From Phycisphaeraceae bacterium (GTDB lineage Bacteria > Planctomycetota > Phycisphaerae > Phycisphaerales > Phycisphaeraceae): a stretch of DNA of 40,109 nt. This document shows positions 1 to 8,149 of the stretch, piece after piece. Where the stretch lies: NCBI GenBank assembly GCA_020848195.1, contig JADLAP010000099.1, forward strand, positions 1-40,109, written 5' to 3'. The translations under genes were made by a program, and so were the position numbers. Every line of letters begins with the position of its first letter. The stretch's first letter is position 1. The notes under the pieces were generated by a model. It was not told the origin of the DNA, searched no databases, and was given only the letters and a program-made list of their open reading frames with translations.

Positions 1-91
1 CATCCTTGTCGAACAACGGCCGCCGCTCATTGCCGCGGTTCAAGACGTGAAACACCACTCCGCCGGGCTGCTGTCGCGCTGTTCTGGGCAT
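1..91 (-). CDS. REP-associated tyrosine transposase (RAYT, IS200-like Y1 family), N-terminal fragment cut by window edge
   Basis: Translating the minus strand from the ATG at 91-89 gives 30 residues beginning MPRTARQQPGG and continuing with VVFHVLNRGNERRPLFDKD. This is the characteristic start of planctomycete RAYT / Y1 transposases (the FHVLNRGNERRPLF segment). The rest of the gene, including the HUH motif and catalytic Tyr, lies beyond the left edge and cannot be checked. RAYTs are single-strand nucleases tied to REP palindromes, and several palindrome families occur in this window, so a link is plausible but inferred. Whether the full gene is intact is unknown. Confidence 0.8.
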   Translation of the reverse strand, partial: MPRTARQQPGGVVFHVLNRGNERRPLFDKD

Positions 92-123
92 CGCAATAGC
101 CTATCCAAACCGCGAAAACTGGT

Positions 124-159
124 CAAGAATAAATGTACTTACAAGAATAAATGTACTTA
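124..159. repeat. Tandem 18-bp direct repeat
   Basis: Two adjacent identical 18-base units, caagaataaatgtactta, occupy 124-141 and 142-159. They are AT-rich in a GC-rich region, just upstream of the transposase start and downstream of the toxin/immunity pair. A similar pair of ctatacccttttc-type words follows at 158-190. The repeat could be a transposase recognition end or a leftover of its movement; nothing proves a role. Confidence 0.7.
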
Positions 160-220
160 TACCCTTTTCGTCTCTATACCCTTTTCTTCTCGGCTTTCAT
201 AGTTTCTTTTCTTCTCTAGG

Positions 221-454
221 TTACTCAAAGAAATAGCCCATGACGGTGTTTAGGTATGCCCTAATGCGCACCTCACCTTCCTCACCTGCGTTCATCACCT
301 TCATTAGCGACTCATTCCCAAGGGCAGGCACAGGTGCGAACACCCACGTCTCGGCATCCTCCGGGCGAAATCTGCGTACCGGTGTCTTTACCCATTCCGG
401 CAGTGCGTCGAATGTTTCATAGTGTGCAGTCATAGTCATAGCCTTCTCATTCAC
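221..454 (-). CDS. Putative immunity/antitoxin protein for the adjacent RHS-RES toxin (77 aa, no known family)
   Basis: This small gene follows the toxin gene on the same strand. Its GTG start (454-452) overlaps the toxin's TGA stop in the string GTGA, so translation is probably coupled. Internal ATGs at 439 and 433 are possible alternative starts. The product is rich in Glu and Asp, has no signal peptide or membrane segment, and shows no helix-turn-helix, so it is unlike the Xre-type antitoxins normally paired with RES toxins. Position, size and coupling are typical of immunity genes behind polymorphic toxins. The immunity role is inferred from context; I do not recognise the family. Confidence 0.65.
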   Translation of the reverse strand: MNEKAMTMTAHYETFDALPEWVKTPVRRFRPEDAETWVFAPVPALGNESLMKVMNAGEEGEVRIRAYLNTVMGYFFE

Positions 455-2742
455 GGGAAGATCACCAAGTTTCTAGCCCCAGCCTGTTGCGCCGAGGGAA
501 CGAGAAGCCCAGAGTATCGCCCGCGTGCAAAATCACCAATCGCATGCGTATAGAAGTAGCTATCTCCGGTTAGCTGTTCAAGAGAAACTCCAAGCTGTTG
601 TCGTACTGCTGGGTTGGTGAGGTCAAGCACATTGTTGAGCTTCATACTTTTAGACACCCACGCCACGGAACTTGGATTAACGCCATAACGAACCAACTCA
701 GCGAGCACGGCTTCTTCTGACGTACCAGCGTAAATAGCACCACGTCCAACACCTGAGTAGCGATGATTCGCCGCTATGTTGCCAGCGTGAATATCCCATG
801 CGCCTTCTGCGTATTTGGCGGGAACTGCACGGATCGCCTGCCCTTCATACGTGATTCCCTGCGGTAATCCCTTCCCTACGGCAAGAACTTCTTTCTTTGC
901 AAACCCGACTGCAAATACTGCCTCTTGTTGCGCTACTTCAGTAATTACACCATTAACATTTTTTGCAAGAACCGTCAAGCCTTTTGCGTTCTTGGCGAAT
1001 ATATATCCTTGCTTGATTAACTTGGCGGCAACTTTTCCTCCGACATGGACGCCCAATTCCGCCAATGGGGCCGTGAGGACTGTAATTCCAGTCTGAACGC
1101 CTGCTTCAGTAACGCCGTTGTGTGCTGCATATAAATAATTGACAATGGCCTCATTTTCAAGTTGCGTTATTAGTAAATCTTTAGCTATGTCCGGATTGAG
1201 TTCGCCCATTGTTAGAATGCGCGACTGGACTATTATCTTTGTGCCTGATGCGCTAGAGGCATGACTTCCAAACCATCCCCCATGGCGAACCCAATTCAAC
1301 CAACTACCACGACCATGATAGTTGGGAGAATCTGTCCAACCCCAGCTCGCGTCAGTATTGTCCAATCCCAACGGATCGACCCCATTGACATCGAAGTACG
1401 CCCGATTGAGGTTCAGGCCGTCGGCGTAGCCGGCGGGGTCTTCGCTGAGCCAGATGCGGTGGACGGCGTCGTAGTCGCGGAAGTGGGTGTGCAGGCAGCC
1501 GGTGAAGGGTTCCCGGTACATACCTGTGTAGCCAAAGGGAATATATTGGCTGTGGCCGAGGTTCTGGCCGGTGCCGTCGGGACGGAGGACGGGCTGGTTG
1601 TTGGCGTCGTAGACTTTGGCCAGGCCGGTGGAGTTGTAGTGGATGCGTTCGAGGACGGCTCCGGAGGCGTCGGCGACGCCCATGAGGGAGCCGCGTTCGT
1701 CGATGAGGGCGATGTATTCGGTGAGGCCTGCGGGCGTGGCGGCCTGGACGCTGACGAGTTGGTTGACGGCCTGGCGGTAGAAGTAGCGGCGGACGAGGTC
1801 GCCGGCGGCGAGGCTGCGTTCCTCGATGAGTTTCACGCCGTCGTAGACGCAGCAGAGGCTGGTCCATTGGGACTGGTCGGGATCGTGGCCCTGGTACTGA
1901 CGGACGACGCGGCGGCCGAAGGCGTCGTAGAAGTATTCCACGGTTTGGGGCGAGGGATGGGTCTGGGCCTGGGGGTCGTAGCGTTTGTCCGTGACGCGGA
2001 TGATGCGGTCGAAGTCGTCCCAGTCGATGATGTAGCGTTCGGTTTCGTGGAGGTTGCCGCGGGCGTCGTAGGAGTAGGCGGCGGAGCCGGCGGGCTGGGG
2101 TTCTTCGTTTTCCTCATAAGCGGGCAGCGCGGAGCCATCGGAAGTGGGCTTGGCCCCGGAAGTGGGGCTGGTCGCAGCCGGGGACGTGGCGGTGGTTCCG
2201 GAAGCGGCCTTGGTCGCTCCATGGGAGGATGCGCCAGCAGCCCCGGCAACTGCCACCTTGGCGGACTTGAGGGCGTAATGGCTAGCGCAGCCGGTAGCGA
2301 GGCTGGTGTGTGCGTGGGAGGCGGCGTCGGCGTCTAGGTGAGAAGAGGGAGGGTCGTCGTCGGAGGAACTATTGCCGTCGGAGTCGGATGAGCCGGAGGC
2401 ATCGTCGGAGCCGGAGCTGGAGGAACGGGACGGGGACGAGCTGCGAAGGAGGGATGGCCGGCGTGGGGCACGGATGTGACGGCAATCCATTGCGGGACGG
2501 GCATCGGCGGCCGGGCTGCGGGAGGCGACGGGGGCGGTGGAACGCGAGGATTGGACGTCGCTGAAGGAGTGACGAGTGGAAGGCCAGTGCGGAGCGCCGG
2601 TGGCGGTGGAGACAGTGGACAACGGCGCAGCAACGGATGGAACACCGGGGGTGCCGGGGGTACCGGGAACGGCTGGGGTCATTGTGGAAGCGACCACGAC
2701 CAACAAATGGTGTCGGATACGATTTTTGAAAACCGAATCCAA
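451..2742 (-). CDS. RHS-repeat core protein with C-terminal RES-domain (NAD+-degrading) toxin tip
   Basis: The protein has up to 763 residues. Residues ~1-220 are a Ser/Ala/Asp-rich low-complexity segment. Residues ~225-455 hold YD/RHS repeats (YSYDARGN, YFYDAFGRRVVRQY) and the RHS-associated core (GYTGMYREPFTGCLHTHFRDYD), ending in the boundary motif DPLGL at 456-460 (bases 1363-1377). After a variable linker, residues ~655-763 form a RES domain with Arg661, Tyr671, Glu682 and Ser750. The 10- and 11-residue spacing of Arg-Tyr-Glu fits RES toxins that degrade NAD+. The core is short for an RHS protein and no delivery domain is visible, so it may be a truncated or orphan tip. The start is uncertain: TTG at 2742, first ATG at 2682. 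It lies 14 bases after the stop of the upstream gene. Confidence 0.85.
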   Translation of the reverse strand: MDSVFKNRIRHHLLVVVASTMTPAVPGTPGTPGVPSVAAPLSTVSTATGAPHWPSTRHSFSDVQSSRSTAPVASRSPAADARPAMDCRHIRAPRRPSLLRSSSPSRSSSSGSDDASGSSDSDGNSSSDDDPPSSHLDADAASHAHTSLATGCASHYALKSAKVAVAGAAGASSHGATKAASGTTATSPAATSPTSGAKPTSDGSALPAYEENEEPQPAGSAAYSYDARGNLHETERYIIDWDDFDRIIRVTDKRYDPQAQTHPSPQTVEYFYDAFGRRVVRQYQGHDPDQSQWTSLCCVYDGVKLIEERSLAAGDLVRRYFYRQAVNQLVSVQAATPAGLTEYIALIDERGSLMGVADASGAVLERIHYNSTGLAKVYDANNQPVLRPDGTGQNLGHSQYIPFGYTGMYREPFTGCLHTHFRDYDAVHRIWLSEDPAGYADGLNLNRAYFDVNGVDPLGLDNTDASWGWTDSPNYHGRGSWLNWVRHGGWFGSHASSASGTKIIVQSRILTMGELNPDIAKDLLITQLENEAIVNYLYAAHNGVTEAGVQTGITVLTAPLAELGVHVGGKVAAKLIKQGYIFAKNAKGLTVLAKNVNGVITEVAQQEAVFAVGFAKKEVLAVGKGLPQGITYEGQAIRAVPAKYAEGAWDIHAGNIAANHRYSGVGRGAIYAGTSEEAVLAELVRYGVNPSSVAWVSKSMKLNNVLDLTNPAVRQQLGVSLEQLTGDSYFYTHAIGDFARGRYSGLLVPSAQQAGARNLVIFP

Positions 2743-2756
2743 CGCCGTCTATCGGG

Positions 2757-4709
2757 TCAATTGCGTTCGACCTGCACGCCGGTGTCCGGTTTGGCGGGGG
2801 CTTTGTCGGCGGGGGCGCGAGCTTTGCGGTATTCGGCCATGCCGGGCGGTTCGCTGAAGGCGCGTTGGGGGTCCAGGCCCATGGCTTTGAACTGGGCGGC
2901 GACGATCGGCTCCAGTTCGTCGTAGGTCGCCTGTTGCATCGGCAGCGGCGTGTTGAGCCAGACGCGGGCGCGGGTCAGTCCGTCGAATCGCTCGTTGCGC
3001 ATGAAGGCGAGGTAGGAGTTCATCACCGTCTTGTTGAACGGCAGGAGGCTCATGCGGTTCTGCGGCGCGGTGGGATTGGCGACCTTGTCCTTCTCGTATT
3101 GCTCGTAGACGCGGTGCGCGATGGTGAGGAACCGGTTGAAGGTTTCAAATCGGCCTCGGGCGAGGCCTTCGAGGATAGCGCGGTAGATCATCGCGTCGAT
3201 GAACTGGACGGACTGGTGCATCATGGACATGTCTTCGCGCAGGCTGCCGAGCACGAAGTCTTCCATGGTCTGCTCATAGCGGCGGCTCTGGACGTTGTAG
3301 AACTCCTTGCCGAAGAGCTGGCGGGCGCGGTCGTAGTAGAACTGGGCCTGTTTGATGTCGCCATAGAGGTAGAGATAGGCGACAGCCATGAGCAGGAGGT
3401 TTTCGTGGCCGCCTTTGTAGCTGTCGGTTTCGACGCCGAATTGTTCCTTGTAGGCTTTTTCGGACATTTCGACGTTTTTTTCGTACGCCGGGATGAAGCG
3501 GGGGTCGGGCATCATCTGCAGTTCGCGGGTGAAGGGGTCGAAGACGATGCGTCCGGTGCGGGCGAGGTCCTGGAGGGAATGCGTGGCCTGGCGGAAGGTG
3601 TTGACGAGGTCGACGTCGGTCTGATTGGCGGTGGGGAGTGGATGGCCGTCGGCGTCAAGGCGAGTTCCGTCGCCGGTGATTTCGTCAGCCAGTTCGGAGC
3701 CGAGTCGTCCCCAGTAGACGCCGTGGGCGGCGGGGTGTCGCCAGTCGAGGGGGCCGAAGTCGTTCATGCACTGGAGCATCTTGTCGGGCTTCATGTGGTA
3801 GCGGCGGATGAGCGTCTGCTTGCGGAGAAAAGCGCTTAGTCGGGTCAGGCCTTCGTTGAGGGTGGGATCCTGAAGGACTTTGTGCAGGAGATTGGCGTCG
3901 AGGTTCTGGCCCAGGGCGGAGGATCGCAGATCGCCGATGATGCGTGCGTCCTGGGAGCGGAAGACCATGATGATGCGGCCCATGGCGCGGAGGAAGGTTT
4001 CATCGGGTTCGTAGCCCAGTTCCTTGAGTTTCGCCAGCACGGGCAAGACGCTGGGCGATTGGGTCTTCAGTTCATCGAGGGTATCGGGCGCGTCGGCGAT
4101 GGCTTTGACGCGGCCGAGGACTTCCTCGGTCGTGCCGCCGCGGTCGAGGTCGCCGAGGAATTCCTGCATGTCGAAGGCCAGTTCGCGCTTGTAGTGCCAG
4201 TGCATGTCGTCGGAGTACTGGCCGATTTTGTGGAAGAAGATCCAGCTCAGTTCGCGGTAGAGGCGGACGGATCGCGGGTTGAAGGGGATGCCGCGGTCGC
4301 GGAGCAGGTTGACGCCCTTGTTGACCCATTCCCACCGTTCCTCGGGCGTGAAGGTGGCGACGGAGATGTTGTACGCCATGTTCCACGCATGGAAGGCCCA
4401 GACCTGGGGGAAGCGTGGCTGGAGATCGGTGATAAGCTGGGAGAGGGTGTTGGCCTCGTAGAATTTGCCGTCTTCCTTGAGTTCATTGGCGCGGAACCAG
4501 AGGTAGTCCACGAGCAGGCCGCGGAACGATCCCAGCGTGGCGGTGAGCATGGCGACGCGAGGGGGCACCGACTGGCCGGGAATGTCCTGGGCTTCCAGTT
4601 CCAGCGTCTTGCGTTCCGCGTTGATCCGGGGCAGCAACAGCGAAGTCCCGGTGAGACACACCGCCGTCACCAGCAGCCCCGCGAGTTGTACCAGTCGGTT
4701 GTAGTGCAT
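2757..4709 (-). CDS. Conserved hypothetical helical protein with one N-terminal membrane segment
   Basis: The product is 650 residues from ATG 4709 (MHYNRLVQLAG). The frame stays open upstream to 4793, but that part is made by a palindromic repeat, so I reject it. Residues ~7-27 form a hydrophobic anchor. The rest is soluble and mostly helical, with aromatic-rich segments (LLVDYLWFRANELKEDGKFYEA, here split as LLVDYLWFRANE then LKEDGKFYEA) resembling TPR-like repeats that count time or work units. It ends with a Pro/Lys-rich tail. It lies downstream of the ABC permease on the same strand, separated by 211 bases that contain an inverted repeat, so co-transcription is possible but not certain. 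I do not recognise a characterised family; an extracytoplasmic partner of the transporter is a guess from context. Confidence 0.75.
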   Translation of the reverse strand: MHYNRLVQLAGLLVTAVCLTGTSLLLPRINAERKTLELEAQDIPGQSVPPRVAMLTATLGSFRGLLVDYLWFRANELKEDGKFYEANTLSQLITDLQPRFPQVWAFHAWNMAYNISVATFTPEERWEWVNKGVNLLRDRGIPFNPRSVRLYRELSWIFFHKIGQYSDDMHWHYKRELAFDMQEFLGDLDRGGTTEEVLGRVKAIADAPDTLDELKTQSPSVLPVLAKLKELGYEPDETFLRAMGRIIMVFRSQDARIIGDLRSSALGQNLDANLLHKVLQDPTLNEGLTRLSAFLRKQTLIRRYHMKPDKMLQCMNDFGPLDWRHPAAHGVYWGRLGSELADEITGDGTRLDADGHPLPTANQTDVDLVNTFRQATHSLQDLARTGRIVFDPFTRELQMMPDPRFIPAYEKNVEMSEKAYKEQFGVETDSYKGGHENLLLMAVAYLYLYGDIKQAQFYYDRARQLFGKEFYNVQSRRYEQTMEDFVLGSLREDMSMMHQSVQFIDAMIYRAILEGLARGRFETFNRFLTIAHRVYEQYEKDKVANPTAPQNRMSLLPFNKTVMNSYLAFMRNERFDGLTRARVWLNTPLPMQQATYDELEPIVAAQFKAMGLDPQRAFSEPPGMAEYRKARAPADKAPAKPDTGVQVERN

Positions 4710-4731
4710 GTCCGTGAGTCTGTTAATGCTT

Positions 4732-4915
4732 TTTAGCCGCGGATGAACGCAGATGAACGCAGATAAGACATTCAAACCAGTTTGCCATGCCATTCATCAA
4801 ATGAATCTCATCTACTTAACATGGGCAATTCATTCCTGAGCGTTTTGTAGTATTCAATTCCTGTTTCCTGTATGTGCATTTCATCTGCGTTTATCCGCGT
4901 TCATCCGCGGCTAAA
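4732..4915. repeat. Inverted repeat with 35-bp arms (dispersed palindromic element)
   Basis: The arms at 4732-4766 and 4881-4915 are reverse complements at 32 of 35 positions, beginning tttagccgcggatgaacgc. They flank about 114 AT-richer bases. Within each arm the word gatgaacgcag or its variant is repeated. Similar Ccgcggatgaacgcagat words are familiar as dispersed repeats in PVC-group genomes. The element sits between the permease stop and the next gene, so it could act as a transcript-stabilising or terminating structure, or be a REP/MITE-like element. Confidence 0.75.
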
Positions 4916-4920
4916 TAGTC

Positions 4921-6798
4921 TCACACGATCACCCTCGCCAGTTCGCGTCGGCGGAAGATCAGCCAGCCGATGAACCAGAGCAGGGCGGTGGAGACGCCGA
5001 TGATGGACAGGGCGGCCTGGCCGAGCAGTTCGAGTGTGACGACCCGGCCGTCGGCCAGCAGGGGCGTCGGGTTGAACCGGCTGAAGGAGGGGCAGGCCCG
5101 CACGAAGGTTTCGCCGATCAGGCGTAGCAGCGTCTTGAGCACGTTCCACACGTTGCCTTCGCCGATGTTCTTCATCAGATCGCCCCACGCGGCGACGATC
5201 GCATCCCGCAGGGGCAGCTTGTTCAGGTTCGACACGCTGGCGTAGTAGTTGAACGAATCGAGCAGGAACTCGCTGCTGGATGCGGCGAAGAAGACCAGCG
5301 CGGTCAACAGGCAGGCCACGGGGAAACCGAGGAACGTGCCCGCCACCGTGCCGAGCATGGCCAGGAAGGTCAGCCGGACCCAGATCATGGCCAGGGTGCG
5401 GATGAGATTGCCCTCGAATCCGCCGACCCAGTAGAGCACTTCCAGGTCTTTGCCCGGCGAGAACGACATCGTGCCCGGGGAACGGGATCCGGGACGATCC
5501 AGATCGGTGTTCCTGATGCGGACGATCAGGTTGCCGTCGTTGTCGATCATGGAGGGCGGCAGATAGAGAATCTGGTAATCGGCGATGGAAAACGCGAGCG
5601 TGTTCTGCGTGCCGTCGGGGCTGACGGGGTAGGGTCTGCCGTTGATCCACAGTGCGATCCGCGCTTTTTCGTCGGGGTAGCGCGTGTTCATCTGCACCTT
5701 GAACCGCAGTTGCAGCGGGTGGACCTGCCGGGCGTCCTGGCCTTCGCCGTCCGCCTGTTTCGCCGGCAGCAGATTGCGGAAGACGTAGGTCTGTTCGCCT
5801 TCCGGCGCGATGGAGTGCCACGCGGCGACGATCTGCTGGCGGATGTTGACCAGATCGCCTTCGCGGAGGATTTCCTGGTTGTAGGTCAGCGGGTTTTCGA
5901 GCTTGATTTTCTCCAGCCGCTGCTGAAGCTGGCGATCGAGGTCGCCGGGATCGAGCGTGGAGGGCATCACCGTCGCGCGGGCCACGAGCACCTGGTTGTA
6001 GAGCTGCGCCATCTGCGTGCGGGCGTCCATTTCGCTGTTCGTGGCGATCGGGCTGGTTTCGATGATCTTGGTGAATTCGTAGATGCCGCCCCCGGCGATG
6101 ACCACCAGCAGCAGGTTGAGCATCATGACGCCGAGCCATTTGCCCAGCAGGTACTGAGCGCGGTTGATGGGCTTGACCAGCGTGAGGTAAATCTGCCGGT
6201 CTTTCTGTTCGTTGCAGATCGACCAGCAGGAGACCGCGACGGTGATGGCGCTGAGCAGCAGGGTGGTGATGCCCAGGGACCAGCTCAGGTAGAACTGCAT
6301 GCGGTATTCGAGCCGCTCGGCCGGGTCCATCGCCACGGGGATGATGCAGACGGTCAGCGCGAGCAGGACGATGAAGACGAGGGCGATCTTGAGGCGGATG
6401 GCTTCATCGACCAGGTTGCGGGCCACGGCGAGGATGGGAAAGCTGGGAGCCAGGAGGAGACGGATGAGGCCCAGTCCGCCGAGGAACGCCGCCGCCATGA
6501 TCCACAGGCCCGCGAGGCTGTAGGCCGGGCGAGGCTGGTTCCATCGCATCGCCAGCGCCATCAGCGCCAGCACGACCGAACCGCTGACGATGTACGTGGC
6601 GGCGATCCTGACCCACCTGCGTTTGCGCCACGACCAGAGGCCGAAGTAGAGCCAGCCCACGAACGCGGCCGCGAAAAGGGCGCCGGCGATCCTCGCGGGA
6701 ATCGTCATGCCCTGCGCCAGGAGCAGCGCCGTCAGGCCCGCGCCGACCAGCAGATCGGCGATCCAGATCGTCAGCCATGTTTTCCACCGGCTTTTCAT
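4921..6798 (-). CDS. ABC-2-type transporter permease
   Basis: The product is 625 residues. Four or more hydrophobic segments occur before residue ~200, with further ones near 230-260 and four toward the C-terminus (~430-625). Between them is a long soluble loop (~255-425) likely on the outside face. The segment CNEQKDRQIYLTLVKPINRA followed by QYLLGKWLGV is the typical ABC-2 permease signature, in which a cytoplasmic helix meets the ATPase. The gene begins 49 bases after the stop of the ATP-binding gene and should form the membrane half of that transporter. ABC-2 systems usually export lipids, polysaccharides or drugs, or act in gliding and envelope assembly; the substrate here is unknown. 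The large inserted soluble loop is a notable departure from minimal ABC-2 permeases. Confidence 0.85.
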   Translation of the reverse strand: MKSRWKTWLTIWIADLLVGAGLTALLLAQGMTIPARIAGALFAAAFVGWLYFGLWSWRKRRWVRIAATYIVSGSVVLALMALAMRWNQPRPAYSLAGLWIMAAAFLGGLGLIRLLLAPSFPILAVARNLVDEAIRLKIALVFIVLLALTVCIIPVAMDPAERLEYRMQFYLSWSLGITTLLLSAITVAVSCWSICNEQKDRQIYLTLVKPINRAQYLLGKWLGVMMLNLLLVVIAGGGIYEFTKIIETSPIATNSEMDARTQMAQLYNQVLVARATVMPSTLDPGDLDRQLQQRLEKIKLENPLTYNQEILREGDLVNIRQQIVAAWHSIAPEGEQTYVFRNLLPAKQADGEGQDARQVHPLQLRFKVQMNTRYPDEKARIALWINGRPYPVSPDGTQNTLAFSIADYQILYLPPSMIDNDGNLIVRIRNTDLDRPGSRSPGTMSFSPGKDLEVLYWVGGFEGNLIRTLAMIWVRLTFLAMLGTVAGTFLGFPVACLLTALVFFAASSSEFLLDSFNYYASVSNLNKLPLRDAIVAAWGDLMKNIGEGNVWNVLKTLLRLIGETFVRACPSFSRFNPTPLLADGRVVTLELLGQAALSIIGVSTALLWFIGWLIFRRRELARVIV

Positions 6799-6847
6799 GG
6801 GGCCATGTCGCTCCTGCCTGGACGTTGCGCCAGACTGTGGAAAGGAT

Positions 6848-8122
6848 TCACGCCTTGTCGTCCGGCTGCTGAGGCTGGATGAGGGAATCGATCAGGGATT
6901 GATCGGCATGTTCCTGACGTTTCGGGGCCGGCGCGACAGGTCGCGGCGCTGTCGATGCGGCCTGAGGCGCGGGGCTTGCCGGCTCCGGCTGCACGAGGTC
7001 GTTGATCAGATCCCGCTGCGCTGCTGCCGCGGCGGAGGCTTCGGGGGCTTCCCGGGCGGCGACGGCGGCGGCGGGTTCAGGCGGCCTGGGCGCGTGCACC
7101 AGATGGTCGATGACTTCCTCGCCGACCTCGGCGGGCGCGGCGGTGGGCTGGCCTTCCATGCCGGTGAGGAACGCGGCGATCTGGCCCCGCGCGTGAGCGC
7201 CCGCGGTGGCGACGCCTTCCGCCTGCGCCCGCGCCACGATGTCCAGGAACAGCGATTCGAGCTTCTGTCGCGGGCGGTCCACCTGGCCCAGTTGCTTGCC
7301 GTGACGCTGAAGCACCTGGCGGATTTCGTCCAGCGTCGCGTCGTCCAGCGCGTCGGTCTGCAGCGTCGTCATGTCGCCGCGGACGAGCAGTTCATCGACG
7401 GTTCCCTCGGCCCGGACCTTGCCGCCGTACATGATCGACACGCGGTCGCAGACGTCCTCCACATCCGCCAGCAGGTGGGAGCAGAGGAGGATGGTCTTGC
7501 CTCGTCGTCGCAGTTCGAGCAGCAGGTCTTTGATCTGCCGGGTTCCGATGGGGTCCATGCCGGTGGTCGGCTCGTCGAGGATGAGGAACTGGGGATCGTT
7601 GATCAGCGCCTGCGCCAGGCCGATGCGGCGTTGCATGCCTTTGGAGTATTCGCCGACAGGCCGGCGTTGCACGGCGTCGAGTCCGACCATTTCCAGCAGC
7701 ATGTCGATGCGCCGCATCCGCTGAGGCCGGCTCTGGTGGAACAGCCGGCCGTAGTAATCCAGCGTTTCGCGCGCGTTGAGGAAACGGTAGAGGTAGGACT
7801 CTTCCGGCAGATATCCGATGTTTTTCTTGGTGGCGACGTCTTCGGGGAGTTTGCCGAAGACGGCGATGCGGCCGGCGGTGGGATGCAGCAGGCCCAGGAG
7901 CATTTTGATGGTGGTGCTCTTGCCCGATCCGTTGGGACCGAGCAGGCCGAACAGTTCACCCTTGCGGATTTCCAGATCGATGTTGTCCACCGCGCGGACG
8001 CGGTTGCGCATCCAGAAATCCTTGAAGTTCTTCGTCAGGCCGACGCACTTGACGACGACATTGGAGGCGACGACCGAAGGCTCGGAGGCGGACGTTGCGG
8101 CGATGGCGGTCATAAATCCCAT
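6848..8122 (-). CDS. ABC transporter ATP-binding protein with extended repeat-bearing C-terminal tail
   Basis: The product is 424 residues. The ATPase domain (~21-250) has Walker A GPNGSGKST (62-70), signature YSKGMQRR (159-166), Walker B FLILDEP (179-185) and an H-loop in LLCSHLL, so it should be active. The order of motifs and the FGLLGPNGSGKST context match the CcmA/ABC-2 export class. After ~residue 300 comes an Ala/Pro-rich tail in which a short motif recurs three times: EVIDHLVHAP (336-345), DLINDLVQP (371-379) and SLIDSLIQP (409-417). The tail may dock to a partner. It is 27 bases downstream of the HflK-like gene and 49 upstream of the permease gene, so it is probably in one operon. 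Confidence 0.92.
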   Translation of the reverse strand: MGFMTAIAATSASEPSVVASNVVVKCVGLTKNFKDFWMRNRVRAVDNIDLEIRKGELFGLLGPNGSGKSTTIKMLLGLLHPTAGRIAVFGKLPEDVATKKNIGYLPEESYLYRFLNARETLDYYGRLFHQSRPQRMRRIDMLLEMVGLDAVQRRPVGEYSKGMQRRIGLAQALINDPQFLILDEPTTGMDPIGTRQIKDLLLELRRRGKTILLCSHLLADVEDVCDRVSIMYGGKVRAEGTVDELLVRGDMTTLQTDALDDATLDEIRQVLQRHGKQLGQVDRPRQKLESLFLDIVARAQAEGVATAGAHARGQIAAFLTGMEGQPTAAPAEVGEEVIDHLVHAPRPPEPAAAVAAREAPEASAAAAAQRDLINDLVQPEPASPAPQAASTAPRPVAPAPKRQEHADQSLIDSLIQPQQPDDKA

Positions 8123-8149
8123 CCTCAGCAGGGCGATGAACCGGATGAA

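Noticed and set aside
1261-2337. Long plus-strand open frame opposite the RHS gene
   Set aside because: It is Val/Gly/Ala-rich and lacks any motif; it is the antisense of GC-rich RHS codons.
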